DNA of 64,000 nucleotides from Mesorhizobium norvegicum (GCF_004919685.1 NZ_SMYZ01000001.1:96145-160144), one strand, 5' to 3'; positions 34,730 to 45,446 are shown, counted from the stretch's first letter. Numbers and translations: made by a program. Notes: generated by a model not told the origin, from the sequence alone.

Positions 34730-35176
34730 TCATTGGTCTTTGATGGCTTCGACGAGCGTCGCCTTGAGGGTGATCTGAGATACGCCGGCAAGGGCCCGTG
34801 AGACGAGGCAGCCTGCCTTGGCGGACTGTGCAAGGCGCTCGAATTCATCTTCGGCGAGTCCCGCGACCTCTACCTCGGTTTCGAGCTCGATGCGGGTGAT
34901 TGTCGGTCCCGCAGCGGTTGCGCCAAGATGCACCTTGGCGACGGTGCTGATGCTTGTCGGGACATGATTGGCGTTGCCCAGTATGGCGCTCAGCGCCATC
35001 GAGAAGCAGCCCGCATGCGCGGCGGCGATCAGTTCCTCCGGATTGGTGCCCGGACCGTTTTCGAAACGCGACGGGAAGGAATAGGCGCCTTCGAACACGC
35101 CGCTGCCGAGCCGCAATCGGCCCGAGCCTTCCTTCAGCGTGCCTTGCCACTCGGCCGAGGCTTCACGAATTGTCAT
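34730..35176 (-). CDS. OsmC/Ohr family peroxiredoxin-like protein
   Basis: This 148-residue OsmC-fold protein has the two redox cysteines at C57 (AAAHAGCFSMAL) and C123 (SAKAGCLVSRAL) and a Glu in NPEELIAAAH, all typical of the family. It reduces organic hydroperoxides using a Cys pair and lipoyl or thiol donors. It starts MTIREASAEWQGTLKEGSG like OsmC of the YhfA/OsmC branch rather than Ohr. It lies in a minus-strand cluster with the NTF2-like and dehydrogenase genes. Confidence 0.9.
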   Translation of the reverse strand: MTIREASAEWQGTLKEGSGRLRLGSGVFEGAYSFPSRFENGPGTNPEELIAAAHAGCFSMALSAILGNANHVPTSISTVAKVHLGATAAGPTITRIELETEVEVAGLAEDEFERLAQSAKAGCLVSRALAGVSQITLKATLVEAIKDQ

Positions 35177-35209
35177 TGTCGTTCTCCCTTGGTTTGAGGA
35201 ATCGATGGG

Positions 35210-36220
35210 TCAGGCGCCGTCGATGACCACCTTCCCGAAGACATCGCCCTGCTGGAAATAGCGGTAGGCGTCGCCGGCCTCGGTGAAGGCGAAGACCTTG
35301 TCGATGACGGGCCGCAGGCGGTGCTGCGAGACGGCGCGCAGCATGGCTTCGAGATTGGTCCGGTTGCCGACGAAGAGGCGGCTGATGGTGGCGAGGCTGC
35401 GCTGGTAGAGTGCCGCCGGCAGCTGGATCGATCCGCCTTTGGCATCCTGCAGCGTCAGCAGCACGATGTGCCCGTAAAGCGTGCTGGCGATCAGCGATTG
35501 CGCGAAGGTCGCCGGGCCACCGGTCTCGACGACGAGATCGATGCCGCCGGTCTGGTCGCGGACGGTCGCACCCCATTGCGGCATATCCGATGTCGAAATC
35601 ACAAGGTCGGCGCCCAGCGCCCGCAGCTCGTCGGCTTTCTCGGCGCGCGAGGTGACGGCGACGACACGGCAGCCGAGCAGCTTGGCGAACTGCAGTGCAA
35701 AGAGCGAGACGCCGCCCGAGCCGATGACCAGAACCCATTGGCCGGGCTTCGGAATTCCGGCGCCCGTCACCGCATTCCATGCGGTCAAGCCAGCGCAGGT
35801 CAGCGTCGCCGCCTCATGCCAGTCGAGATGATCGGGCAGCCGCACCGCCCATTGTTCGTCGAGAACGGCGTATTCGGTCAGCATGCCGTCCAGCGTGCAG
35901 CCGAGCTGGTCGATGAGCCCGGCATTGATGCGGCCGTCGATCCAGCGTGCGAAATAGCTGCCGGTCACGCGATCGCCGACGGCAAAGCGGGTGACGGCAT
36001 CGCCGATGGCGACAATGTCACCAGCCCCGTCGCTCAGCGGAACGACGTCCTGGCGCGGCGGCAGCGGATAGGTGCCGTTGAGGATCATCGTGTCGCGCCG
36101 GTTGAGCGAGGTGGCGCGAACGCGCACCACGATCTCGTGCGGCTTCGGCTCCGGCTGCGCCTCATCGCGCACCACCAGGCGTTCGGTCCCGCCGGACCCT
36201 TCGAGACGGTAGCTGCGCAT
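35210..36220 (-). CDS. MDR-superfamily NAD(P)-dependent alcohol dehydrogenase
   Basis: This 336-residue medium-chain dehydrogenase has an N-terminal GroES-like domain (VRVRATSLNRRDTMILNGTY, PLSDGAGDIVAIGDAV) and a Rossmann domain with the motif VLVIGSGGVSLFALQFAKLLG. The usual catalytic Cys/His zinc ligands are absent (SLNRRD in place of the C-x-T/S site), so it resembles zinc-independent quinone oxidoreductase-like members. The substrate is unknown. It faces away from a TetR gene whose operator candidate lies between the two starts, so it is probably that regulator's target. Confidence 0.87.
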   Translation of the reverse strand: MRSYRLEGSGGTERLVVRDEAQPEPKPHEIVVRVRATSLNRRDTMILNGTYPLPPRQDVVPLSDGAGDIVAIGDAVTRFAVGDRVTGSYFARWIDGRINAGLIDQLGCTLDGMLTEYAVLDEQWAVRLPDHLDWHEAATLTCAGLTAWNAVTGAGIPKPGQWVLVIGSGGVSLFALQFAKLLGCRVVAVTSRAEKADELRALGADLVISTSDMPQWGATVRDQTGGIDLVVETGGPATFAQSLIASTLYGHIVLLTLQDAKGGSIQLPAALYQRSLATISRLFVGNRTNLEAMLRAVSQHRLRPVIDKVFAFTEAGDAYRYFQQGDVFGKVVIDGA

Positions 36221-36251
36221 GTCGATCTCCTCCAGAAATATATAGACTGAT

Positions 36252-36266
36252 CTACATATTATGTAG
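36252..36266. promoter_or_regulatory. Operator palindrome between dehydrogenase and TetR genes
   Basis: CTACATATTATGTAG is a perfect 7-bp inverted repeat around one central base. It is embedded in a wider direct repeat TAGACTGAT / TAGACCGAT. It lies 32 bases from the dehydrogenase start and 57 from the TetR start. Confidence 0.72.
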
Positions 36267-36322
36267 ACCGATTGTCATATTCTGCGCAAGGCCTATAATG
36301 ATTGCTGCTGACAGAGGTTGAC

Positions 36323-36922
36323 ATGGCCAACGACACCCGCACCCGCATACTCGAGACGACTGGGCTGCTGCTCAGGCAGCGCGGCTATCACGGCACCTCG
36401 CTCAACGACATATTGAGCGCCAGCGGCGCGCCGCGAGGCTCGCTCTATTTCCATTTTCCCGGCGGCAAGGACCAATTGGTCATCGAGGTGACGCGCGCCA
36501 GCGTTGCCGACGTGACGGAGAGGCTGGGCGAAGCGCTGGCTGCCGAAAAGGATCCGGCGGTGGCCGTCCATCATATCTACCAGTCGGTTGGGCGCATGCT
36601 GGAGGACAACCAGTTTTCGCTTGGCTGTCCGATTGCGCCTGTCGTGCTGGACTCGCCGACCGACGTGCCGGAACTGGCGGAGTTGTGCCGCTCGGCCTTC
36701 GAACAGTGGATAGGTTTGCTGCGGGACGCCTTCGTCGGGGCAGGGGTGCCCGAGCGCCGTGCGCATGCATTGGCGCTGCTGGTCGAATCGTCGCTGGAAG
36801 GGCTGATGGTGATCGCCCGCGCCACCCGCGACCGCGCCCCGCTACAGGCCGTGGCCGACGAGGTCGCGGCGCTGATCGAAGCCGCGGTGCTGGCTAGGCA
36901 GGCCGTTGCCGCCGCGCATTGA
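36323..36922 (+). CDS. TetR/AcrR family transcriptional regulator
   Basis: This 199-residue regulator has an N-terminal TetR domain (TRILETTGLLLRQRGYHG, then SLNDILSASGAPRGSLYFHF). Its C-terminal domain has the CPIAPVVLD segment typical of LmrA/YxaF-type repressors. It probably represses the divergent MDR dehydrogenase in the absence of an electrophilic or quinone-like effector. The ATG at 36323 directly precedes the conserved domain; an upstream in-frame start adds seven residues. Confidence 0.88.
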   Translation: MANDTRTRILETTGLLLRQRGYHGTSLNDILSASGAPRGSLYFHFPGGKDQLVIEVTRASVADVTERLGEALAAEKDPAVAVHHIYQSVGRMLEDNQFSLGCPIAPVVLDSPTDVPELAELCRSAFEQWIGLLRDAFVGAGVPERRAHALALLVESSLEGLMVIARATRDRAPLQAVADEVAALIEAAVLARQAVAAAH

Positions 36923-36978
36923 CGTTTTCACGGCATCGTCGCATCGATGACCGCGCGAATATCTCGGGAGGTCGGTCG

Positions 36979-37917
36979 ATGGGGCGCAAGCAAGCTGATG
37001 CGACGATACGTGACCTGCAGTTTGCCAGGAACCTCGACTGGAACCTGCTGAAATTCTTCCATGAGATCGCCAACGCCCGCAGCGTCACCAAAGCGGCGCA
37101 GGAGCTCAACCGCAAGCAGCCGGCGCTGAGCCTCGCACTGCGGCGGCTGGAGGAGCGGCTGGGCGTGACGCTGTGCCAGCGCGGCCCGACCGGCTTCGAA
37201 CTGACCGAGGAAGGGCGCATCCTGGCCGAGCGCTGCCGAGACTTCACCGGCGCCATCCGCGAAATCCCGGCGCGTCTGTTCGACTTGAAGGCCGAGATAC
37301 GCGGGCACCTGCGGGTCATGCTGGTTAGCAATCTCGTCGCGCCGGCGCTCGATGACGCCATCGCGGCGTTCCATGCGAAATATCCCGCCGTCGAACTGAT
37401 CGTCGAGGTGGCGGCGTGGACCGAGGTGGTCAATTCGCTGATCCAGCACAAGATCGATGTCGGCATCTCGCCGTCGCGGGTCAAGCGGGCCGAGCTTGCC
37501 TATCTGCATCTGTTTACCGAGATCCACCGGCCTTATTGCGGGCGCCCGCATCCGCTGTTCGGCAAGGCCGTCACCGAGCCTGCGGACCTTGCCGTGGAAG
37601 CCTTCGTGCTGACCGGCGCCGACGAGGGAGACGAGTTGACCCAGTTCCGGCTCGAGCACGGGCTCGGCCGCAACATCGCCGGCATGTCCGATCATCTGGA
37701 GGAGGCCAAGCGGCTTGCCGTGCTTGGCGTCGGCCTGTGCTTCCTGCCCGAAGGCTATGCGCAGCCCGATGTCGATGCCGGCCGACTGTGGCCGCTGCTG
37801 TCGGGAAGCAACGTGCCGCGCAACAACATGTTCGTGGTGACGGATCCGCAAAGCCCCGGCCATACGGCGCGCGACCTGTTCATTGCCGAGATCGTCGAAC
37901 CGTCGCGGGCAGGGTAA
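36979..37917 (+). CDS. LysR family regulator of the allantoin locus
   Basis: This 312-residue LysR protein has the N-terminal helix-turn-helix in NLLKFFHEIANARSVTKAAQ and NRKQPALSLALRRLEERLG, and a periplasmic-binding-like effector domain. It is immediately upstream of and co-oriented with the permease/allantoinase genes, so it is the likely regulator of allantoin or ureide use. The ATG at 36979 has a GGGAGG site upstream. The effector may be allantoin or a product such as glyoxylate; this is inference. Confidence 0.86.
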   Translation: MGRKQADATIRDLQFARNLDWNLLKFFHEIANARSVTKAAQELNRKQPALSLALRRLEERLGVTLCQRGPTGFELTEEGRILAERCRDFTGAIREIPARLFDLKAEIRGHLRVMLVSNLVAPALDDAIAAFHAKYPAVELIVEVAAWTEVVNSLIQHKIDVGISPSRVKRAELAYLHLFTEIHRPYCGRPHPLFGKAVTEPADLAVEAFVLTGADEGDELTQFRLEHGLGRNIAGMSDHLEEAKRLAVLGVGLCFLPEGYAQPDVDAGRLWPLLSGSNVPRNNMFVVTDPQSPGHTARDLFIAEIVEPSRAG

Positions 37918-37938
37918 GCCGGGGCAGGCGCGCAAAAA

Positions 37939-37961
37939 ATGCATTAATCTGGTCAATGCAT
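37939..37961. promoter_or_regulatory. LysR-type binding site candidate before permease gene
   Basis: ATGCATT (37939-37945) and AATGCAT (37955-37961) are perfect 7-bp arms with a 9-nt spacer, giving the ATT-N9-AAT geometry of LysR recognition sites. It lies 149 bases before the permease start. Confidence 0.6.
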
Positions 37962-38109
37962 CGCGTTCGATCTTTGGACGTTGATGGCGAATGGAGGCCC
38001 TTTCTATGGTTGAACATGGCGACATTGCATCGGTCTCGTTGATGCTGCCCTAGAGGCAAGGCGAGCAGCGTGTCGACCAGGGGAACAACCTCGCAAAGGG
38101 GAATCTGAA

Positions 38110-39564
38110 ATGACCGTGCAAACTCCCATATCACCCAGGCAGGCGCTGCCGAACGAAACGCCGACGGCCATCGCCGACGGTGTCGAGACCATCCTGTCCG
38201 TCACCGAGGCGGACATTGCCGATTACACCGAATCCGTCGTGCCGCAATCCAAGCGGCGTTCGAACTTCCGCATGCTGGCGCAATTCCTGTCGATGCAGGC
38301 GGTATTCGGCACCGTGCTCGTCGGCTATGGCGCGCGCTTCCAGGGCCTGACCCTGTCAGAACTGACGGTGGCGATGCTGATCGCCGCCGCCGTCATGAGC
38401 CTTTACTGCATCGGCTCGGCCAATGCCGGCGCCGTCACCGGCCAGACCCACTCGGTCATGGCGCGCAGCATCTTCGGCACCCTCGGCAGCGGCCTGGTGT
38501 CGCTGCTTCTCATCGTCAACGGCATGGCCTTCTACCTGTTCACGGTGAAGTTCATCGTCGACATCGCTGGTGGGCTGATGACCCTGCCGGCGGTCGGCGC
38601 CATCACCGCGCTGCTGGCGATCGTCATGATCGTCAACACCTATTTCGGCTTCGAGGGCGTGCAGCGCTTCGCCCAGTTCGTCGCCGTGCCGGTAATCCTT
38701 GTGTGGGGCATCTTCGCCACCATCCTGGCCTTCACCACCGTGTCCAGCAGCGTGCTCGCGGCGGTGCCGCATGTCGATAGCAAGACCGGCATGATCATGG
38801 TCATCGGCAGCATGGTCGGCCTGTCGACCTGGGGCAACGAGCCGGACTTCTTCCGCTATGCCAAAGCCGGCCGCGCCGCGTGGTGGAACATCCCGACCAT
38901 CGTCATCTCCTATCTGGTCGGCGCACTGCTGTTCCCGGTCATGGGCTACATGATCGCAGCCCTCTCCAACCAGCCGGATTTCGGCCCGAGCATCAGCTAC
39001 TTCGTCAACTTCACCATGTTCGGCAGCGCGCTGCTCGGCATCATCGTCATCGTTATCAACCAGTGGGCGGTGCAGGACGGCAATCTCTACATCGCCGTCA
39101 ACGGCGCGCAGAACGTGCTGTCCGGCATTCGCGGCTGGAAGCGGCAGTACACGGTCGTCGGCCTCGGCCTGATCGCCGCCGTGCTGACCTTCTACTTGCC
39201 GAACCTGCAAGACACGTTCAACCTCGTAACCAGCATCGGCTCGACCACCGTGCCGGTCGCCAGCACCATCATGGCGATCGACCTGTTCCTGCTGCCCTGG
39301 CTGTTCGGCATCAAGCGCCCGATGTACCGGGTTGCCAACTGGAGCGAGCTCGGCATCGCCAACTGGCCGGGCGTCGTTGCGCTCGCTGCCGGAACGCTGG
39401 TCGGCGTTTACACGGCGGGCCTGATCCCGATGCTCAGCAGCGACTATATCGGCTTCCCGGCCCTGCAGGCCTGGCTGACCGGCGCGGTCGTCTACCTGAT
39501 CGGCGTGACGCTCGTCCGCAAGAGCGCCAATGTGAAGGCTCTGCTCGGCTTCGCCAGCATCTGA
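38110..39564 (+). CDS. NCS1-family permease, probably for allantoin or a related ureide
   Basis: This 484-residue inner-membrane transporter has about 12 hydrophobic helices. It belongs to the nucleobase:cation symporter-1 family (purine-cytosine permease branch), with features such as GSANAGAVTGQTHSVMARS in an early loop and GLSTWGNEPDFFRYAK in the middle. The cluster that follows (allantoinase, racemase-like, allantoicase) points to allantoin, hydantoin or uric-acid-derived ureides as substrate. The ATG at 38110 follows AAAGGGGAATCTGAA. It is the first structural gene of the locus. Confidence 0.88.
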   Translation: MTVQTPISPRQALPNETPTAIADGVETILSVTEADIADYTESVVPQSKRRSNFRMLAQFLSMQAVFGTVLVGYGARFQGLTLSELTVAMLIAAAVMSLYCIGSANAGAVTGQTHSVMARSIFGTLGSGLVSLLLIVNGMAFYLFTVKFIVDIAGGLMTLPAVGAITALLAIVMIVNTYFGFEGVQRFAQFVAVPVILVWGIFATILAFTTVSSSVLAAVPHVDSKTGMIMVIGSMVGLSTWGNEPDFFRYAKAGRAAWWNIPTIVISYLVGALLFPVMGYMIAALSNQPDFGPSISYFVNFTMFGSALLGIIVIVINQWAVQDGNLYIAVNGAQNVLSGIRGWKRQYTVVGLGLIAAVLTFYLPNLQDTFNLVTSIGSTTVPVASTIMAIDLFLLPWLFGIKRPMYRVANWSELGIANWPGVVALAAGTLVGVYTAGLIPMLSSDYIGFPALQAWLTGAVVYLIGVTLVRKSANVKALLGFASI

Positions 39565-39681
39565 CGGCCAACCAAGATAACTCCGGGAGCCATCATCGGC
39601 TCCCGGGCCCAGTCAAGGCAACTCTGCTTCGTTCAATGCTTCTGTCGCGGCATCGCTGCCGCATGCCCGGGAGGAACCGCT

Positions 39682-41058
39682 ATGACATCTTTCGATCTGC
39701 TCATCAGGGCGCCGCGCGCCATTATGCCGGAAGGCGAGCGGGCCGTGTCGATCGGCGTTGCCGGCGGCAGGATCGCCTGGATCGGCGCATTCGATGCACC
39801 AGCGAGCACCCGGGAAACCGTCGCGCTCGACAGCGAGGCCGTGCTTCTCCCGGCCCTGGTCGACAGCCACGTCCATATATGTGAACCGGGCAATACCGAC
39901 TGGGAAGGGTTTTTGACCGCGACTCGCGCAGCCGCGGCCGGTGGTATCACCACGCTGGTCGACATGCCGCTGGACAGCGTGCCGACCACGGTGACGCTGC
40001 AGGCGCTCGCCGCCAAGCGCGCTGCCGCCGACGGCCAGTGCCATGTCGATGTCGGCTTCTGGGGCGGCGCCATTCCGTCGAACCTCGCCGAGTTGCCGAA
40101 GCTGCACGCGGCCGGCGTGCTCGGCTTCAAGTCGTTCCTGTGCGACACCGGCACCGACGATTTTCCGGGGATTTCGCCCGAACACATGGAAAGCGTGATG
40201 CGGGTGGTGGCCGGGCTCGGCTCGACCTTCATCGTCCATGCCGAGAGCGCCGAGGCGTCGGGGCGGATGCCCGCCGTCAGCACGCGGCGCTATGCCGACT
40301 ATCTGGCGTCGCGGCCCAAGGGCATTGAGAACCTGTCGATAGCCCAGGTGATCGAGGCGGCGCGCGCCACCGGCGCCCGCGCGCATATCCTGCATCTGTC
40401 GAGCGCCGACGCGCTGGCGATGATCGCCTCGGCCATCGCCGATGGCGTGCGGCTCGGCGTCGAGACCTGCCCGCATTATCTGACCCTGTCGGCCGACGAG
40501 ATCGGCGATGGCGAGACAGCCGCCAAGGTTGGCCCGCCGATCCGCGAGGCAGCCAACCGTGAGAGGCTGTGGGCCGGTATCGCCGACGGTACGCTCGCCA
40601 TGATCGTCTCCGACCATTCACCCTGCACGCCTGACATGAAGGCGCTGGACACTGGCGATTTCGGCGCCGCCTGGGGCGGTATCTCCTCGCTGCAGCTCGG
40701 CCTGCCGGTGATGTGGAGCGCAGCGCGGCGGCGCGGCTATTCGCTGGCCGACATCGTGCGCTGGATGGCCGAACGCCCGGCGGCACTGGCTGGCTTGGGG
40801 CACAAGGGCAAGCTCGCCGTCGGCGGCGACGCCGACTTCGCGGTCTTTGCCCCCGACGAGGAATTCACCGTCGACCCCGCCCGGCTGCATCACCGTCATC
40901 CGGTGACGCCCTATGCCGGCAAGCGGCTTACCGGCGTCGTCAGGGAGACCTTCCTGCGCGGTCGCCGCATCGAACCATTCGGCCGCCCGCGCGGTGCATT
41001 GATTGTTCGCGACGGCGTTCCCGCCGGCGAGACCCAAGACTTGAAAAGGAGTGCCTGA
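39682..41058 (+). CDS. allB: Allantoinase (cyclic amidohydrolase)
   Basis: This 458-residue dihydroorotase-like hydrolase opens the hydantoin ring of allantoin to allantoate. The binuclear metal site is visible: DSHVH (H63, H65), the carbamylated Lys in GFKSFLCDTG (K150), His in IVHAES (H186), His in ILHLSS (H238) and Asp in VSDHSPC (D311). The CPHYLTLS motif is typical of allantoinases and hydantoinases. Dihydropyrimidinase or another cyclic amidase is possible, but neighbouring allantoicase supports allantoinase. The stop lies 2 bases before the next start. Confidence 0.9.
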   Translation: MTSFDLLIRAPRAIMPEGERAVSIGVAGGRIAWIGAFDAPASTRETVALDSEAVLLPALVDSHVHICEPGNTDWEGFLTATRAAAAGGITTLVDMPLDSVPTTVTLQALAAKRAAADGQCHVDVGFWGGAIPSNLAELPKLHAAGVLGFKSFLCDTGTDDFPGISPEHMESVMRVVAGLGSTFIVHAESAEASGRMPAVSTRRYADYLASRPKGIENLSIAQVIEAARATGARAHILHLSSADALAMIASAIADGVRLGVETCPHYLTLSADEIGDGETAAKVGPPIREAANRERLWAGIADGTLAMIVSDHSPCTPDMKALDTGDFGAAWGGISSLQLGLPVMWSAARRRGYSLADIVRWMAERPAALAGLGHKGKLAVGGDADFAVFAPDEEFTVDPARLHHRHPVTPYAGKRLTGVVRETFLRGRRIEPFGRPRGALIVRDGVPAGETQDLKRSA

Positions 41059-41059
41059 G

Positions 41060-41839
41060 ATGAAGATCCTGGTCGTCAACGTCAACACCAGCCAGTCGAT
41101 GTCGGATGTCATCGACGAGGCTGCAAAACGCGCCGCATCGCCGGGCACGGAGATCGTCACGCTGACGCCGTTCTTCGGCGCCGAAGCGGTGGATTGCAAT
41201 TTCGAGAGCTATATCTCCGCCGTCGCCGTCATGGACCGCGTGCTTGCTTATGACGAGCCCTTCGATGCGGTGGTGATGGCCGGTTTCGGCGAGCATGGCC
41301 GCGACGGCTTGCAGGAACTGATCGAGCAGCCCGTGATCGAGATCTGCGAGGCTTCCGCCCATATGGCGATGATGATCGGCCGCAGCTATTCGGTCGTCAC
41401 CACGTTGCAGCGCTCGGTGCCGCCGATCGAGGATCGGCTACGGCTCTCCGGCCTGTCGGACCGCTGCGCCTCGGTGCGCGCCAACGGCATGAGCACGCTG
41501 GAGGTCGACCAGGATCCGGCCGGCGCCATGCGCTCGATCGTCGAGGAGGCACGCAAGGCGGTCGAGCAGGACCATGCCGAAGTGATCTGCCTTGGCTGCG
41601 CCGGCATGGCCGGGCTGGAAGACGCCATCACCTCGGAACTCGGCGTGCCCGTCATTGACGGCGTCGCCGCCGCCGTGCGGTTCGCCGAGGCCGTGGTTGG
41701 CTTGGGACTGAAAACCAGCAAGGTCTCTACCTATGCCAGGCCCGACGCCAAGCGCATCATCGGCTGGCCGCTGTCGGAAGCGCTGGGGCTGAGGCCGCGC
41801 TCCGTCGGTCCGGCGCTGCGCGTGGGAGGCCGTCGATGA
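41060..41839 (+). CDS. Asp/Glu/hydantoin racemase superfamily protein lacking the first catalytic Cys
   Basis: This 259-residue protein clearly matches the allantoin/hydantoin racemase family (KILVVNVNTSQSM start, VVTTLQRSVPPIEDRL, CLGCAGM, VPVIDGVAAAVRFAEA). Family racemases use two Cys. The second is present (C180 in CLGCAGM), but the first, normally in a VIACFxDPGL context, is replaced by Gly75 (VVMAGFGEHG). That combination is known from arylmalonate decarboxylase in the same superfamily. So it may be a decarboxylase or other isomerase rather than an allantoin racemase. The start at 41060 has AAAGGAG eight bases upstream. It overlaps allantoicase by 4 bp. Confidence 0.82.
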   Translation: MKILVVNVNTSQSMSDVIDEAAKRAASPGTEIVTLTPFFGAEAVDCNFESYISAVAVMDRVLAYDEPFDAVVMAGFGEHGRDGLQELIEQPVIEICEASAHMAMMIGRSYSVVTTLQRSVPPIEDRLRLSGLSDRCASVRANGMSTLEVDQDPAGAMRSIVEEARKAVEQDHAEVICLGCAGMAGLEDAITSELGVPVIDGVAAAVRFAEAVVGLGLKTSKVSTYARPDAKRIIGWPLSEALGLRPRSVGPALRVGGRR

Positions 41840-43080
41840 ACATGATCGGCAAGACCAGGGCCGGCGATGTGGCGGAGGCCTATGCGATGCCCGGGCTACA
41901 GGAGAGTTTCGCTGCCGAGGTCGATCTCGCCTCGCGCTGGCTGGGCGGCAGTGTGCTGGCGGCCAGTGACGAATCCTTCGGCGAGAAGGAAAGCCTGCTG
42001 ACGCCGACGCCATCAGCCTTCGTGCCCGGCAATTACGGGCCACGCGGCGAGATCGTCGACGGCTGGGAAACCAGGCGCCGGCGCGAGCCCGGCCATGACT
42101 GGGCGCTGATCCGGCTAGGGGCGGCGGGCATCATCACCGCTGTCGATGTCGACACCAGCTTCTTCACCGGCAATTTCCCGACCACCTGCCGGATCGAGGC
42201 CTGCGGCGTCGAGGGCTATCCAAGCCCGAAGACGCTGCAATCCGGTGACACCGAATGGATCGAGATCGTGCCACGCTCGCCGCTCAAGGGCGATACCCAC
42301 AATCGTTTCGAGGTCTCCGACCAGCGCCGCTTCACCCACATCCGCCTGTCGGCGTTTCCGGATGGCGGCATCGCGCGGCTGCGCGTCTTCGGCCATGTCG
42401 TTGTGGACCCGCGCCTGTTCGACGGGCTGGTCATTGACCTTGCCAGTCAAGATCATGGCGGCCAGGTGGTGACCAGCAGCGATGGCTTCTACACCTCCGC
42501 TTCTATGCTCAATCGTCCAGACAAGGCGCGCAACATGGGCGACGGCTGGGAAACGCGACGGCGCCGCGACAACGGCAACGACCATGCCCTGTTCAGGATG
42601 GCGCTTCCGGGCAGGCTGCGGCTGGTCGAGATCGACACGGCGCATTTTAAATACAACGCCTCTGCCGAGATCGCGCTTTACGGCGCGATCGGGGAGGGAA
42701 TGCCGCAAGCGGATTCGGACGCGTGGCGGCCGCTGCTGTCGCGCCGACCGCTCCAGCCGGACACGCGACATGTCTTCCCGCTGCCGGCCGGCGCTTCGGC
42801 GATCTCCTTCGTGCGGCTCGACGCCTTTCCCGACGGCGGCATTTCCCGTGTCAGGCTGTGGGGCGCGGTCGACCCCGCCGCGCGGCGCAAAGCAGCTTAT
42901 CGCTGGTTCAATGTGCTGCCGGCCGGGCAAGCCATACAGATGCTGCTTCAGCAAGGTGTTTCGGCCGATCTGGCCGAGAAGGTGACGGCGGCGCGGCCCC
43001 TGACCTTACAAACCGTCGGTTCGTTCGGCGATTCGGCCGTGCTGAAGACGATGCTGGATGGAACGGCAGATGCGGCTTGA
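41836..43080 (+). CDS. alc: Allantoicase with C-terminal extension
   Basis: This 414-residue protein is made of two tandem allantoicase repeats: GEIVDGWETRRRREPGHDWA near residue 72 and MGDGWETRRRRDNGNDHALF near 235, each followed by a jelly-roll strand region ending in FPDGGI(A/S)R(L/V)R. Allantoicase hydrolyses allantoate to ureidoglycolate and urea. After the second repeat there are about 65 additional residues (YRWFNVLPAGQAIQMLL onward) of mainly helical character that most allantoicases lack. The ATGA overlap with the upstream gene couples the two. It is the last gene of the allantoin operon. Confidence 0.9.
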   Translation: MNMIGKTRAGDVAEAYAMPGLQESFAAEVDLASRWLGGSVLAASDESFGEKESLLTPTPSAFVPGNYGPRGEIVDGWETRRRREPGHDWALIRLGAAGIITAVDVDTSFFTGNFPTTCRIEACGVEGYPSPKTLQSGDTEWIEIVPRSPLKGDTHNRFEVSDQRRFTHIRLSAFPDGGIARLRVFGHVVVDPRLFDGLVIDLASQDHGGQVVTSSDGFYTSASMLNRPDKARNMGDGWETRRRRDNGNDHALFRMALPGRLRLVEIDTAHFKYNASAEIALYGAIGEGMPQADSDAWRPLLSRRPLQPDTRHVFPLPAGASAISFVRLDAFPDGGISRVRLWGAVDPAARRKAAYRWFNVLPAGQAIQMLLQQGVSADLAEKVTAARPLTLQTVGSFGDSAVLKTMLDGTADAA

Positions 43081-43206
43081 GGCGGCACTTTCCCCAATCT
43101 GGATCAGGCTGAAGGTGCTCCGGCACCTTGTGTTTGTGGCGATGAGATTTCGTTTTGGATCGTTCGAGGGCAGGCACTAACGGTCACGCCTTCATAGGAC
43201 AAACAA

Positions 43207-43230
43207 AAAGGGCGCCTTTCGGCGCCCTTT
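43207..43230. terminator. Bidirectional terminator between allantoin operon and groEL
   Basis: AAAGGGCGCC and GGCGCCCTTT form a perfect 10-bp stem with a TTTC loop. It lies 26 bases beyond the groEL stop on the minus strand and 127 bases after allantoicase. Confidence 0.9.
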
Positions 43231-43255
43231 CCGTAAGCTAGCCAGATTGGCTGGA

Positions 43256-44950
<1,695 letters not shown>

Positions 44951-44973
44951 TCAGTTGACGGTGAGGCCGATAA

Positions 44974-45270
44974 TCAGCCGATGATGCCCATGATGTCGGA
45001 TTCCTTCATGATCAGAAGGTCTTCGCCATTGAGCTTGACTTCGGTGCCCGACCACTTGCCGAACAGGATGCGGTCGCCAGCCTTGACGTCCAGCGGGACC
45101 AGCTTGCCAGCTTCGTCACGAGCGCCGGAGCCGACAGCGATGATCTCGCCTTCCTGCGGCTTTTCCTTTGCCGTGTCCGGGATGATGATCCCGCCGGCGG
45201 TCTTGGATTCGGATTCGACCCGGCGAACGACCACGCGGTCATGAAGCGGGCGGAACTTCGACTTTGCCAT
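44974..45270 (-). CDS. groS: Co-chaperonin GroES
   Basis: This 98-residue 10-kDa chaperonin lid protein begins [20 protein letters not shown]. It has the mobile loop [19 protein letters not shown] and ends [14 protein letters not shown]. The start at 45270 has a GAGGAAGAAAA ribosome binding site. It precedes groL by 62 bases in the heat-shock operon. Confidence 0.98.
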   Translation of the reverse strand: MAKSKFRPLHDRVVVRRVESESKTAGGIIIPDTAKEKPQEGEIIAVGSGARDEAGKLVPLDVKAGDRILFGKWSGTEVKLNGEDLLIMKESDIMGIIG

Positions 45271-45333
45271 TTTTTCTTCCTCGATGAGAACGGTGAGAAA
45301 CAGTTCCTCCATCCGGCGGCGCCGGACATGTGG

Positions 45334-45360
45334 TTAGCACTCACCAATGGAGAGTGCTAA
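45334..45360. promoter_or_regulatory. CIRCE operator of groESL
   Basis: TTAGCACTC (45334-45342), a 9-nt spacer, and GAGTGCTAA (45352-45360) match the CIRCE consensus exactly. The flanking G and C extend the stem to 10 bp. CIRCE is bound by the repressor HrcA, which releases on heat shock. It lies about 64 bases upstream of groS. Confidence 0.97.
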
Positions 45361-45446
45361 CGTGGCGCTGAAATAGGCCGCCGACCCGCCAGAGTCAAGG
45401 CGCGCAGCACCGACCGGGAGCGTGAAATTTTTCTACGGATCGAGGC

